Origin: Streptomyces natalensis ATCC 27448
GTDB taxonomy: Bacteria; Actinomycetota; Actinomycetes; Streptomycetales; Streptomycetaceae
Assembly: GCF_000935125.1 (NCBI RefSeq)
Contig: NZ_JRKI01000063.1
Coordinates: 124,001 to 188,000 of the forward strand
DNA: 64,000 nucleotides
Direction: 5' to 3'
This document shows, piece after piece, positions 7,317-16,283 of the stretch. A program made the translations under genes and the position numbers. The first letter of the stretch is position 1. Every line of letters begins with the position of its first letter. Under the pieces are notes generated by a model. The model saw nothing but the letters and a program-made list of their open reading frames with translations. It was not told the DNA's origin and made no database searches.

Positions 7317-10300
7317 GTACGCGTATGGTGCACCGCCCGGCCCGTACCACCCGGCCGCTGCCGGGGCCGGTCGAGCGCAGGATCGAGCCGCCGCCCAACC
7401 TTCCCGAGGGCAAGTCCGGTTCGGTGGCGACATCGCTGCTGCCGATGGCCGGCGTGTGCAGTTCGGTCGTGATGATGACCATCGTCCGCAACAGCCAGTT
7501 CGCCGCGCTCGGCGCGATCGTGCTGGTGGTGGCGGTGCTCGGGGGCGTGTTACTGCTCTTCTCGCAGCGTGGGCGGGCGCAGCGGCAGCGGCGCACCCAG
7601 CGCGAGCGGTATCTGGAGTATCTGGAGGGGCTACGCGAGGAACTGGGCGCCGAGGACCGCGCCCGGCGGGCGGCGGCCCGGGTGCTCGCCCCGCCGCCGG
7701 AGGCGCTGTACGACCTGGTGCGCGATCCGGCGCGGCGGTGGGAACGGCGGCGTACGGACGCGGACTTCCTGGAGGTGCGCGTCGGGACCGGCTCGGTGCC
7801 CGTCCGCGTGCTCACGGTGGAGCGGCAGGGCAGCAGTGTGCTCACACCGCCCGATCCGTTCATGCTCAATGAGGCGGCCGGGTTGCAGGAGCGGTTCGGT
7901 ACGGCGTCGGAGATGCCGCTGACGGTTCCGCTCGACCGGGCGGGCAATGTCACCGTCGTCGGCGAACGGGACGCGGTGCTGCGGGCCGTGCGGACGCTCG
8001 TCGTGCAGGCGGCGGTCTCGCATGCGCCCGATGACGTGGCGATCGCCGTCGCCTGCCCCGAGGAGCGGCTGGCCGACTGGGAGTGGGCGAAGTGGCTGCC
8101 GCATGTGCTGGATCCGACGGAGTGGGACGGTCCGGTCAGCGCCCGTCGTATCGCCACCGGCACCGCGGAGCTGGGCGCCTCTCTCGCCGCCGAGCTGCGC
8201 GAGCGCGCGACGTACGCGGCGGAGGTGCGCCGCGGGCTGGCGGGCAAGGACGCCCTCGGGCTGACCAAGAGGCTGCTGGTCATCAGCGACGGGTATGGAG
8301 AGGCGGCGCGCGAACTGCCGCGCCCCGATGAGGCGGTGGCGCTCCAGGACATGGGCGTCACCGTGCTGCATCTGGTGGCCGAGCAGGTGGAGGAGCCGGG
8401 GGAGGTGTCGCTGCGGGTGACGGTCGCGGGCGGGAGGCCCGGGGGCGTTGCGGTGCAGGACCTGCGGCAGGAAGCGGACCCGGGAACGCCCCCCGTACAC
8501 GGCACCCTGGACGACGTCACCGCCGCCGGCGCACACGGCCTGGCCCGGATGCTCGCCCCGTTGCGGCTCTCCGCGGAGTCGGCCGCCGCGGGTACCCCGC
8601 TGTCCGGCCCGGTGGACTTCACCGAACTGCTGGGCGCGGCGGACCCGCGCGAGCTCGATGTGCCGAGGCTCTGGGAGCCGCGCGGGGAGCAGGCGTTCCT
8701 GCGGGTGCCGATCGGGCTGAACGACGACCGCGAGCCGGTGCTGCTCGATCTGAAGGAGTCCGCCGAGCTGGGCATGGGGCCGCACGGGCTGTGTGTCGGG
8801 GCCACCGGATCCGGGAAGAGCGAACTGCTGCGCACGCTGGTGCTGGCCCTGGTGGCCGGTCATCCGCCCGAGGACCTGTCGATGGTGCTGGTCGACTACA
8901 AGGGCGGTGCCACCTTCGCACCGTTCGCCGCGTTGCCGCATGTCGCGGGCGTGATCACGAACCTGGAGAACCGCGCGGGACTGGTCGAACGCGTCCACAC
9001 CAGCCTCGCCGGGGAGGTCAGGCGCCGTCAGCAGGTCCTCAAGGACGCAGGCGATCTGCCCGATATCTCCACCTACCGCGCCGCCCGTGCGCAGCGGCCC
9101 GAACTGCCGCCGCTGCCGCATCTGTTCGTCGTGATCGACGAATTCGGCGAACTGCTCACCGCAAAGCCCGATTTCATCGATCTGTTCCTCTCCATCGGCC
9201 GGATCGGCCGGTCGATCGGGGTGCATCTGCTGCTGTCCAGCCAGCGCATCGAGGGCGGCAAGCTGCAAGGGCTGGACACCTATCTCTCCTACCGGCTGGG
9301 GCTGCGGACGTTCTCGCCGGACGAGTCGCGCACCGTGCTGGACACCCCCGACGCCTTCCATCTGCCGCCCATCCCCGGCTTCGGCTATCTGAAGGTCGAC
9401 ACCAGTCACTACGAACGCTTCAAGGCGGGCTATGTCTCGGGGCCCTGCCGCGGCCCGGTGGCGCAGGACGACGCCGACGAGGGCCCGGCCGTGCTGCCGT
9501 ACCCCGCGTACAACACGCTCGCCGTCCCGGAGTCCGGGACGTCCGGGGGCGGCACCGCGCCCGTGCCCGCGCGGCGGACCGCCGGGCCCAGCCTGCTGTC
9601 GGTGATGGTCGGTCAGCTCGCGGACGCGGCGCCGCCGGTACCGCAGATCTGGCTGCCGCCGCTGCCGGACGCCGTTCCGCTGGACGCCGCGGCGGGCCCG
9701 CTCGCCATGGACGGCACCCGCGGGATGCAGCTGGCGCGCCGCCCGCACGAGCCGATGCAGGTGCCGCTCGGCCTGCTCGACGATCCGGCCCGGCAGTGGC
9801 AGGGGCCCTGGACCGTGGATCTGACGGCCGCGGGCGGGCATCTCGCGGTCATCGGCGGCCCGCAGAGCGGCAAGACGACGCTGCTGCGCACCCTCATGCT
9901 GTCCCTCGCGCTCACCCACACCCCGCAGGACGTCGGCATCTACGGGCTCGACCTGGCCGGCGGCGGGCTGCCGGGCATGGCCGGACTGCCGCATGTCGGC
10001 GGGATCGCCGGCCGGATGGACCGGGAGCGGGCCGCCCGTACGGTCGAAGAGGTGCGGGCGATGCTCACCGCCCGCGAAGAGCTCTTCCGCGCGCACGGCA
10101 TCGACTCCGTCGGGCAGCTGCGGCGGATGCGCGCCCGGGGTGCCCTGGACGGCCTGCCCGGTCTCGCGTCCACCGACATCGTGCTGGTCGTGGACGGTTT
10201 CGGCGAGCTGCGCGAGGAGTTCGAGGAGCTGGACGAGGCCATCGGCGATCTGCTCAAACGCGGCAGCGGATACGGCATCCACGTGGTGGCCGGGATGCTG

Positions 10301-11413
10301 CGCTGGAACGACGTACGGATCGCGGCGCAGTCCGCATTCGGCAGCAAGATCGAACTGCGGCTGAACGACCCCGGCGAGTCCATGATCAGCCGGAAGCTGG
10401 CCGAGACCCTCGCGCCGGAGGAACGCGGCCGGGCGCTCACCGACGCCAAGCTGTTCGCGCAGGTCGCGCTGCCCCGTATCGATGCCCTCGGCACGGTCGA
10501 CGACCTCGGCGAGGCGGCCGAAGCGGCGGTACGGACCGTGCGCGCGGCCTGGAGCGGGGAGGAGGCGGCGCCCGTACGCGTACTGCCGGCGCACCTGCCC
10601 GCGGCCCGGCTGCCGCTGCCGGCCGAGGAGCCGCGGCGGGTCCCGCTCGGCCTCGACCAGGCGGCGCTGCGGCCGGTCGCCCTCGACCTGTTCGGCCGGG
10701 ACCAGCATCTGCTGGTCTTCGGCGACGGCGAGTGCGGGAAGACCAATGTGCTGCGGCTGGTGACGCACGGGCTGATCGAGCGCTACGGCGACGACGAACT
10801 GGTCTTCGCCGTGATGGATCCGCGGCGCCAACTGCACAGCCTGGTGCCCGAGGAGTACCGCGGCGGGTATGCGCACAACGCGCGCCTGGCGACCGGGCTG
10901 TCCTCGGCCATCACCCAGGAACTGCACAAGCGGCTGCCCGACGATGCGGTGCCGCCCGAGGTGCTGGCGGCGGGCGGCGCGACCTTCACGGGCCCGCGCA
11001 TCGTCGTCCTCGTCGACGACCACGACGTCCTCGCCTCGGCGGGCGCGCAGCCGCTGGAGCCCTTCCTGCCCTATCTGCCGTCCGCCGCGGACATCGGGCT
11101 GCACTTCGTCCTCGCCCACCGGGCCGCCGGTGCGTCCCGTGCGCTGTACGAGCCGTTCCTGATGACGCTGCGGGAGAGCGGGACGTCGGCGCTGGTGATG
11201 GCCGGTGACCGGGGGGAGGGGCAGCTGTTCCCCGGCGTGTACCCGTCCGACCAGCCCGCCGGGCGCGGTGTGTTCGTTCGGCGCGGCGAGCGCGGCCGTC
11301 TCATCCAGACGGCCATGGCGGCTGAGCCGGACCCTGCCCCCGGGGAATCCGGGCGGGCGGCCGAGAGGAATCGGGCGGCCGAGAAGAACCGAGAGGAACG
11401 GGCCGGCGCGTGA
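7313..11413 (+). CDS. eccC: Type VII secretion ATPase EccC (EccCa-EccCb fusion, three FtsK/SpoIIIE domains)
   Basis: EccC is the motor that recognises ESX substrates and drives export. The start is GTG 7313, overlapping the upstream TGA; the open frame continues far upstream but only as a shadow of the EspI-like gene. The 1,366-residue product has two membrane helices (residues ~40-85) and a basic linker. Three ATPase domains follow, with P-loops G-A-T-G-S-G-K-S at 496, G-G-P-Q-S-G-K-T at 848 and G-D-G-E-C-G-K-T at 1137. Downstream of the first lie V-D-Y-K-G-G and V-I-D-E-F-G (Walker B region). All three P-loops are intact. The undivided layout matches the single-chain EccC of firmicutes and many actinobacteria rather than the split ESX-1 form. 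Confidence 0.92.
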   Translation: MSTRMVHRPARTTRPLPGPVERRIEPPPNLPEGKSGSVATSLLPMAGVCSSVVMMTIVRNSQFAALGAIVLVVAVLGGVLLLFSQRGRAQRQRRTQRERYLEYLEGLREELGAEDRARRAAARVLAPPPEALYDLVRDPARRWERRRTDADFLEVRVGTGSVPVRVLTVERQGSSVLTPPDPFMLNEAAGLQERFGTASEMPLTVPLDRAGNVTVVGERDAVLRAVRTLVVQAAVSHAPDDVAIAVACPEERLADWEWAKWLPHVLDPTEWDGPVSARRIATGTAELGASLAAELRERATYAAEVRRGLAGKDALGLTKRLLVISDGYGEAARELPRPDEAVALQDMGVTVLHLVAEQVEEPGEVSLRVTVAGGRPGGVAVQDLRQEADPGTPPVHGTLDDVTAAGAHGLARMLAPLRLSAESAAAGTPLSGPVDFTELLGAADPRELDVPRLWEPRGEQAFLRVPIGLNDDREPVLLDLKESAELGMGPHGLCVGATGSGKSELLRTLVLALVAGHPPEDLSMVLVDYKGGATFAPFAALPHVAGVITNLENRAGLVERVHTSLAGEVRRRQQVLKDAGDLPDISTYRAARAQRPELPPLPHLFVVIDEFGELLTAKPDFIDLFLSIGRIGRSIGVHLLLSSQRIEGGKLQGLDTYLSYRLGLRTFSPDESRTVLDTPDAFHLPPIPGFGYLKVDTSHYERFKAGYVSGPCRGPVAQDDADEGPAVLPYPAYNTLAVPESGTSGGGTAPVPARRTAGPSLLSVMVGQLADAAPPVPQIWLPPLPDAVPLDAAAGPLAMDGTRGMQLARRPHEPMQVPLGLLDDPARQWQGPWTVDLTAAGGHLAVIGGPQSGKTTLLRTLMLSLALTHTPQDVGIYGLDLAGGGLPGMAGLPHVGGIAGRMDRERAARTVEEVRAMLTAREELFRAHGIDSVGQLRRMRARGALDGLPGLASTDIVLVVDGFGELREEFEELDEAIGDLLKRGSGYGIHVVAGMLRWNDVRIAAQSAFGSKIELRLNDPGESMISRKLAETLAPEERGRALTDAKLFAQVALPRIDALGTVDDLGEAAEAAVRTVRAAWSGEEAAPVRVLPAHLPAARLPLPAEEPRRVPLGLDQAALRPVALDLFGRDQHLLVFGDGECGKTNVLRLVTHGLIERYGDDELVFAVMDPRRQLHSLVPEEYRGGYAHNARLATGLSSAITQELHKRLPDDAVPPEVLAAGGATFTGPRIVVLVDDHDVLASAGAQPLEPFLPYLPSAADIGLHFVLAHRAAGASRALYEPFLMTLRESGTSALVMAGDRGEGQLFPGVYPSDQPAGRGVFVRRGERGRLIQTAMAAEPDPAPGESGRAAERNRAAEKNREERAGA

Positions 11414-12900
11414 CGACGGATGTGATCGCTCTGACCGAGCGGATGCCGGATGTGTGGGCGGTGGCGGCCGGCCTGATGGCGGGCGGCCCCGACTCCCAGG
11501 TGTCCACCGAGGCCGACGGCGCGGTGCTCCAGCTGTCGGACGGCGAGGGCAGGCCGCTGGCCTCCATCGAGGCGCCCCTTCTGGTGCACACACCGGGCGA
11601 GGCCGCTCGGCTGCTCGGGCCTGAGTACGCGGCGGTGGGGCAGGGGCGCCCGCTGTGGTGGACGGAGATCCGGGCGGCCACCGGTGCGCGGGGCGCCGAC
11701 CGGCTCGCCGGGGTCATCGCGAGCCGCCTGGTGGGCCGGCTGGGCGGGGCGGTGTGGCCTCGTACGGCCGCCGTCGAGGAGTACGGGGCGGCGGTCCCCG
11801 ACGTCGCCGCGACCGACCGGCAGCCCACCGGGCAGCCCGCGGTCGATGTCCTCACCGACCGGGCGGCCGTGATCATCCTCGACCGGCCGGTGGTCGCCAT
11901 GACGGCCTGGCTGGCGGACGCGGTGCGGGCGACGGCCGGCGAGCGCGCGCTCCAGATCGTCACCCCGCCCGGCGCGCGGCTCACCCTTCCGGTGCGCACG
12001 GCGCTGGCCGGGCTCCCCAACCGCTGGGTCGTCCAGGACGGCGAGGGCGGCTACTACGACGGCCTGTCCGGCTCCGCGGTGGAGTGGAAGGACGGGCAGT
12101 TCACGGCGGACGGTGTGGTGGCGGACGCGTTCGTCCGCGGGACGTTCGCGGAAGGGGCGCCAAAGCGCGGGGAAACGGCCGCCGGGCCGGGCGGTCCCGC
12201 GCCGGGCGGCCAGCTCCTGCTCTCGTTGCGCACCCATCACCCCGCCGACGACGATCTGCTGCTCGGCGGCGCGCTGGAGGACATCTGGCAGCACGTCACC
12301 GGTGCCCCGCCGGCCGGCTGGGGCACCGAGGAACCGGCCGCCTCGCGCTGGTCCCGCAAGGAGCTGACGGCCCTGGTCCGCGAGCGCGCGCCCGAGCCCA
12401 CCTGGCTGGTGGCCGTGGGGCAGCCGGAGCGGCCCGCCGTGGCGACGCTGCGGGTGCGGCGGACGAGCGAGGGCGTGGAGGAGGACGTGACGGTGGCCTT
12501 CGGCTTCTCCGGTGAGACGGACGTCCCACTGGGTGAGCTGCCCGCGCTTGCCGAGCGCCTGGTGGTCCGGCACGGCCTGGAATCCCTGCTCGTCCAGCAG
12601 CGCGCCGCGCGCCGCGATCTGAGCGTGCCGGCGCAGCTGGAGATCCCGCCGCTGCCGGTGGCGTTCGTCCTGGGGAGCGAGGCGGTCCGCGAGACGGGGG
12701 TGGCCCGCGCCCGCCGTTCGCCGCTGCCGGACCCGCCGCAGCAGCTCGGCCCGGCGGCGACGGCCGGTTTCCACTACCCCCTGGGCACGGGCGGCGCGGA
12801 GGCCCTGGAGCGGCTCATGGCGTATCTCCGGCCGCCCGGTGCGGCGGACGGCGGGCCCGAAGCCGGAGGCGCTGCCGCCCGCCCCGCGTCCGAGGAGTGA
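11410..12900 (+). CDS. DUF6177-like protein of the type VII secretion locus
   Basis: The 496-residue protein starts at GTG 11410, overlapping the eccC stop. I recognise its opening (V-I-A-L-T-E-R-M-P-D followed by a G-G-P-D motif) as that of the streptomycete DUF6177 family, which travels with ESX genes. It is soluble, without signal peptide or membrane helix, rich in Ala/Gly/Trp motifs, and ends in an Ala/Pro-rich tail. Tight coupling to eccC suggests a cytoplasmic accessory or chaperone role, in the position where ESX loci often encode EspG-type chaperones; that comparison is speculation. It is the last gene of the ESX block, and 185 nt separate it from nuoA. Confidence 0.6.
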   Translation: MTTDVIALTERMPDVWAVAAGLMAGGPDSQVSTEADGAVLQLSDGEGRPLASIEAPLLVHTPGEAARLLGPEYAAVGQGRPLWWTEIRAATGARGADRLAGVIASRLVGRLGGAVWPRTAAVEEYGAAVPDVAATDRQPTGQPAVDVLTDRAAVIILDRPVVAMTAWLADAVRATAGERALQIVTPPGARLTLPVRTALAGLPNRWVVQDGEGGYYDGLSGSAVEWKDGQFTADGVVADAFVRGTFAEGAPKRGETAAGPGGPAPGGQLLLSLRTHHPADDDLLLGGALEDIWQHVTGAPPAGWGTEEPAASRWSRKELTALVRERAPEPTWLVAVGQPERPAVATLRVRRTSEGVEEDVTVAFGFSGETDVPLGELPALAERLVVRHGLESLLVQQRAARRDLSVPAQLEIPPLPVAFVLGSEAVRETGVARARRSPLPDPPQQLGPAATAGFHYPLGTGGAEALERLMAYLRPPGAADGGPEAGGAAARPASEE

Positions 12901-13085
12901 GACACCTCCTGAGACAAACCGGCCCGCCGTCTACGCTGCCGGCCACCCAGGTAGGGCGAAGTGGGGACAAGCCCACCGTCCGCGACGACGCGGCTGCTCA
13001 ACGGGACGGGGCAGGGCCTAGACTCCGGACCGTAAAGATTGTCGAAAGTCGTTGAACAAGCGCAGTCAGGGAGCGAGGGGCGGAC

Positions 13086-13487
13086 GTGCCGGACACGACC
13101 GTACGCACCACCATCGCCGCGGAGTATTTCCAGGGCTATGCGGTCGTGGGACTCATCGCCGTGGTCGGGGTGCTGTTCGTGGCCGTGGCCTTCGGGGCCG
13201 GGCGGCTGCTGCGGCCCGTCGTGCCGACGCCCGAGAAGCTGCTGACGTACGAGTGCGGGGTCGACCCGGTCGGCGAGGGCTGGGCACACACCCAGGTCCG
13301 CTACTACGTCTACGCCTTCCTCTACGTCATCTTCGCCGTTGACTCGATCTTCCTTTTCCCCTGGGCGACGGTCTTCGCCGCCCCCGGCTTCGGCGCCGTG
13401 ACGCTGGTGGAGATGTTCATCTTCCTCGGCTTCCTCGCCGTCGGCCTGCTCTACGCATGGAAGAAGGGCGTCCTGGAATGGACGTGA
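13086..13487 (+). CDS. nuoA: NADH-quinone oxidoreductase subunit A
   Basis: NuoA is a small membrane subunit of the proton-pumping arm of complex I. The 133-residue product starts at GTG 13086 and has three transmembrane helices. The family signature Y-E-C-G-V-D-P lies after helix 1, and the R-Y-Y-V-Y-A-F-L-Y-V-I-F-A-V-D motif opens helix 2. A TAGACT box at 13019-13024 could be the -10 element of an operon promoter, but no good -35 is visible. The gene opens a ten-gene nuo operon that lacks nuoD, E, F and G. Its stop overlaps the start of nuoB. Confidence 0.95.
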   Translation: MPDTTVRTTIAAEYFQGYAVVGLIAVVGVLFVAVAFGAGRLLRPVVPTPEKLLTYECGVDPVGEGWAHTQVRYYVYAFLYVIFAVDSIFLFPWATVFAAPGFGAVTLVEMFIFLGFLAVGLLYAWKKGVLEWT

Positions 13488-14128
13488 CCCCCGCCGCCAC
13501 CGGATCCGCCGGCCCCGCCGCCGCGTCCGAAGGCGCCGCCCCCCAGTTCCTGCCCGAGCCCCGTCGCCTCGGCACGCTGGCCCGGCTCGCGCCCGAACCG
13601 ATGAAGGTGGTCCTCAACTGGGGCCGCCGCTACAGCCTGTGGGTCTTCAACTTCGGGCTGGCCTGCTGCGCCATCGAGTTCATCGCCGCCTCCATGGCCC
13701 GGCACGACTTCATCCGGCTCGGCGTGATCCCCTTCGCGCCCGGCCCGCGCCAGGCCGACCTGATGGTCGTCTCCGGCACGGTCACCGACAAGATGGCGCC
13801 CGCGGTCAAGCGGCTCTACGAGCAGATGCCGGAGCCGAAGTACGTCATCTCCTTCGGCGCCTGCTCCAACTGCGGCGGCCCCTACTGGGACTCGTACTCC
13901 GTCACCAAGGGCGTCGACCAGATCATCCCGGTGGACGTCTACGTACCGGGCTGCCCGCCGCGGCCGGAAGCGCTGCTCCAGGGCATCCTCAAGCTTCAGG
14001 AGAAGATCGCGCGGGAGTCGCTGGGGGAGCGCTACCGGCACGGCGGTGCCCGGCCCTCGGCCGCGGCGCTGCGCAGCGGGCTGGTCGCGCCGCCCGCCTC
14101 CAAGACGGCGGGGGAGGAGGCCCGATGA
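13478..14128 (+). CDS. nuoB: NADH-quinone oxidoreductase subunit B
   Basis: NuoB carries the N2 [4Fe-4S] cluster that hands electrons to quinone. The 216-residue product contains the expected ligands: the tandem C-C in G-L-A-C-C-A-I-E, the Cys of F-G-A-C-S-N-C-G-G, and the Cys of V-P-G-C-P-P-R-P-E. I chose ATG 13478 over an in-frame ATG at 13457 because the latter has no ribosome site, whereas AAGAAGGG lies ahead of 13478. It overlaps nuoA by 10 nt and nuoC by 4 nt. An extra Ala/Pro-rich N-terminal stretch (~25 residues) is present. NuoB normally docks with NuoD, which is missing from this operon. Confidence 0.93.
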   Translation: MDVTPAATGSAGPAAASEGAAPQFLPEPRRLGTLARLAPEPMKVVLNWGRRYSLWVFNFGLACCAIEFIAASMARHDFIRLGVIPFAPGPRQADLMVVSGTVTDKMAPAVKRLYEQMPEPKYVISFGACSNCGGPYWDSYSVTKGVDQIIPVDVYVPGCPPRPEALLQGILKLQEKIARESLGERYRHGGARPSAAALRSGLVAPPASKTAGEEAR

Positions 14129-15321
14129 GCGAGCAGCGGCCCGAGCAGCAGGCCCCGGTCGGCGAACCGGTTGGCGAGCCCGCCGCCGAGCCCGTTGCCG
14201 AGGCCGCCCCTGAGCCGGTTGCCGAGCCCGCCCCCGAGCCCGTCGTCGGGTGGCTGCCGCGGCCCGCGAGCGAGATCTTCGGGGCGGGGGCCACGGCCGA
14301 CGAGGCGTACGAGCTGCTGACGGTCGACGTTCCGGCGGACGGCTGGATCGCCGCCCTGACGGCCGCCCGGGACGGCCTCGGCTGCACCTATTTCGACTGG
14401 CTGAGCGCCGTCGACGAGCCCGGCACCGGCTTCCGGATCTGCGCGCACCTCGCGGATGTGGCGCACCCCGGCGGCGTACGCCGGCTGATCGTCCGGACGA
14501 CCGTGCCGCACGACGCCGCCACGCTGCCCACCGCCGTGGGCGTCTACGCGGGCGCGGGCTGGCACGAACGCGAGACCCACGAGATGTTCGGCGTGGACTT
14601 CACCGGCCACCCGCATCTCGTCCCGCTGCTGCTCCCGGACACCTTCGAAGGGCATCCGCTGCGCAAGGACTTCGTGCTGGCGGCGCGGGTCGCCAAGGCA
14701 TGGCCCGGCGCGAAGGAGCCGGGCGAATCCGAGCACGGCGGGCCCAAGCGGCGGCAGATGCTGCCCCCGGGCGTCCCGGACCCGAACGAATGGGGCCCGC
14801 TCAAGGGCCAGCTGCCGCCTGCGCCCGCGCGACCGGCGCGGGGCGCGCGCGCGGCGGGCGCGGCCGCGGGGGAGCGCCCGGCCCGGCGTACCCGTACGGC
14901 GGGCGCGGGCTCGGCGAGCCGGCAAGCGGAGGCCCCCGAGGCTCCGGCGGCCGCGGCGCGTGCCGAACGTCCGGAGCGTTCGGCACGGCGCACCCGCTCG
15001 GTGAGCGAAGGCTCGACGAGCCAGCAGCAGGCGACGGAAGCCGCGGGGGCTCAGACGCCGGCCGAGGAAGCCACCCCCGCCAAGGCGGCTCCTGCCGAGG
15101 CGGCTCCTGCCGAGGCGGCTCCTGCCGAGGCGGCTCCTGCCGAGGCCGCGCCCCCACGCTCCTCGGACGCGCCCTGGCACCACGCCCGCCCGGCCTTCGA
15201 CGAGCCGGAGCAGAAGCCGGAGCCCGAGCAGAAGCCGGAGCCGGAGCCGGAGAAGCCGAAGCCCGCACCGCAGCCGCAACAGGACCACCCCCAAGACCCG
15301 GCAGGAGGCGACCCCGCATGA
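14125..15321 (+). CDS. nuoC: NADH-quinone oxidoreductase subunit C with long low-complexity extensions
   Basis: NuoC (30 kDa-type subunit) sits in the peripheral arm. The family signature W-H-E-R-E-T-H-E-M-F-G-V-D-F-T-G-H-P appears at residues ~150-167, followed by R-K-D-F-V. The core spans roughly residues 45-200. It is flanked by a Glu/Pro/Ala repeat head and an unusual ~190-residue tail rich in Ala, Pro, Arg and Glu. The tail includes four copies of A-P-A-E-A from a 15-nt repeat and a closing E-P-E-K-P section. At 398 residues it is nearly twice the usual length. Start ATG 14125 overlaps the nuoB stop. The tail is probably disordered. Confidence 0.88.
   Translation: MSEQRPEQQAPVGEPVGEPAAEPVAEAAPEPVAEPAPEPVVGWLPRPASEIFGAGATADEAYELLTVDVPADGWIAALTAARDGLGCTYFDWLSAVDEPGTGFRICAHLADVAHPGGVRRLIVRTTVPHDAATLPTAVGVYAGAGWHERETHEMFGVDFTGHPHLVPLLLPDTFEGHPLRKDFVLAARVAKAWPGAKEPGESEHGGPKRRQMLPPGVPDPNEWGPLKGQLPPAPARPARGARAAGAAAGERPARRTRTAGAGSASRQAEAPEAPAAAARAERPERSARRTRSVSEGSTSQQQATEAAGAQTPAEEATPAKAAPAEAAPAEAAPAEAAPAEAAPPRSSDAPWHHARPAFDEPEQKPEPEQKPEPEPEKPKPAPQPQQDHPQDPAGGDPA
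15085..15144 (+). repeat. 15-nt tandem repeat in the nuoC tail
   Basis: The unit GCGGCTCCTGCCGAG is repeated four times exactly and encodes Ala-Ala-Pro-Ala-Glu. It lies in the low-complexity C-terminal extension of NuoC and is a likely site of slippage. Confidence 0.92.
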
Positions 15322-16283
15322 GTGACACCCTCGGCATCGCGCTGCGCCTGCTCGCCGTCTTCGTCGTGTTCCTGGTGTTCCCGCTGGTCATCGGGCAGAC
15401 CGAGCACAAGGTCATGGCCCATATGCAGGGCCGCCTCGGCCCCATGTACGCGGGCGGGTTCCACGGCTGGGCGCAGTTGGTGGCCGACGGCGTCAAGTTC
15501 GCGCAGAAGGAGGACATCGTCCCGGCGGGCGCCGACCGGCGGATCTTCCAGCTCGCGCCGGCCGTCGCTCTGCTGCCGTACCTCCTGGTCCTGATCGCCA
15601 TACCGGTCGGCCCGCACGGCGCCGTGGGCCAGGTCGTGGACGCGGGCATCTTCTTCGTGCTCGCCGTCATGGGCGTCGGCGTGCTCGGCTCGCTGATGGC
15701 GGGCTGGGCGTCGGCGAACAAGTTCTCGCTGCTCGGCGGCCTGCGAACGGCCGCTCAGCTGCTGGCGTACGAGCTGCCGATGCTGCTCGCCGCCGCCTCC
15801 GTCGCGATGGCCGCCGGCACGCTCTCCCTGCCCGGCATCCTGGACGCCTTCCACTGGTGGTGGGTGCCGTGGCAGATCGTCGGCGGCGCCGTCTTCTTCA
15901 CCGCGGGGCTCGCCGAGCTCCAGCGGCCGCCGTTCGATATGCCGGTCGCCGACTCGGAGATCATCTTCGGCGCGTACACCGAGTACACCGGACTGCGTTT
16001 CGCGCTCTTCCTGCTCGCCGAGTACGCGGGCATCGTCGTTCTCTGCGCGCTGACCTCCGTCCTCTTCCTGGGCGGCTGGCACGGCCCGTTCGGCCTCAAC
16101 GGCCTGGGCTGGCTGTGGACGCTGCTGAAGACCGCCGTCCTCGCCTTCGGCGTCATCTGGCTGCGCGTCACCTACCCGCGGCTGCGCGAGGACCAGCTGC
16201 AAAAGCTCGCCTGGACGGTCCTGATCCCGCTCGCCCTCGCCCAGATCGCCCTCACCGGCGTCGTCAAGGTGGTGATCTCCTGA
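15318..16283 (+). CDS. nuoH: NADH-quinone oxidoreductase subunit H
   Basis: NuoH is the membrane subunit that, with NuoB and NuoD, builds the quinone chamber. The 321-residue protein has about eight transmembrane helices. Signatures include E-H-K-V-M-A-H-M-Q-G-R-L-G-P-M near residue 28, the D-G-V-K-F segment, and the conserved loop A-E-L-Q-R-P-P-F-D-M-P-V-A-D-S-E near residues 205-220. That loop keeps the acidic residues of the coupling funnel. ATG 15318 overlaps the nuoC stop (ATGA), and the nuoI start overlaps its own stop (TGATG). Confidence 0.95.
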   Translation: MSDTLGIALRLLAVFVVFLVFPLVIGQTEHKVMAHMQGRLGPMYAGGFHGWAQLVADGVKFAQKEDIVPAGADRRIFQLAPAVALLPYLLVLIAIPVGPHGAVGQVVDAGIFFVLAVMGVGVLGSLMAGWASANKFSLLGGLRTAAQLLAYELPMLLAAASVAMAAGTLSLPGILDAFHWWWVPWQIVGGAVFFTAGLAELQRPPFDMPVADSEIIFGAYTEYTGLRFALFLLAEYAGIVVLCALTSVLFLGGWHGPFGLNGLGWLWTLLKTAVLAFGVIWLRVTYPRLREDQLQKLAWTVLIPLALAQIALTGVVKVVIS

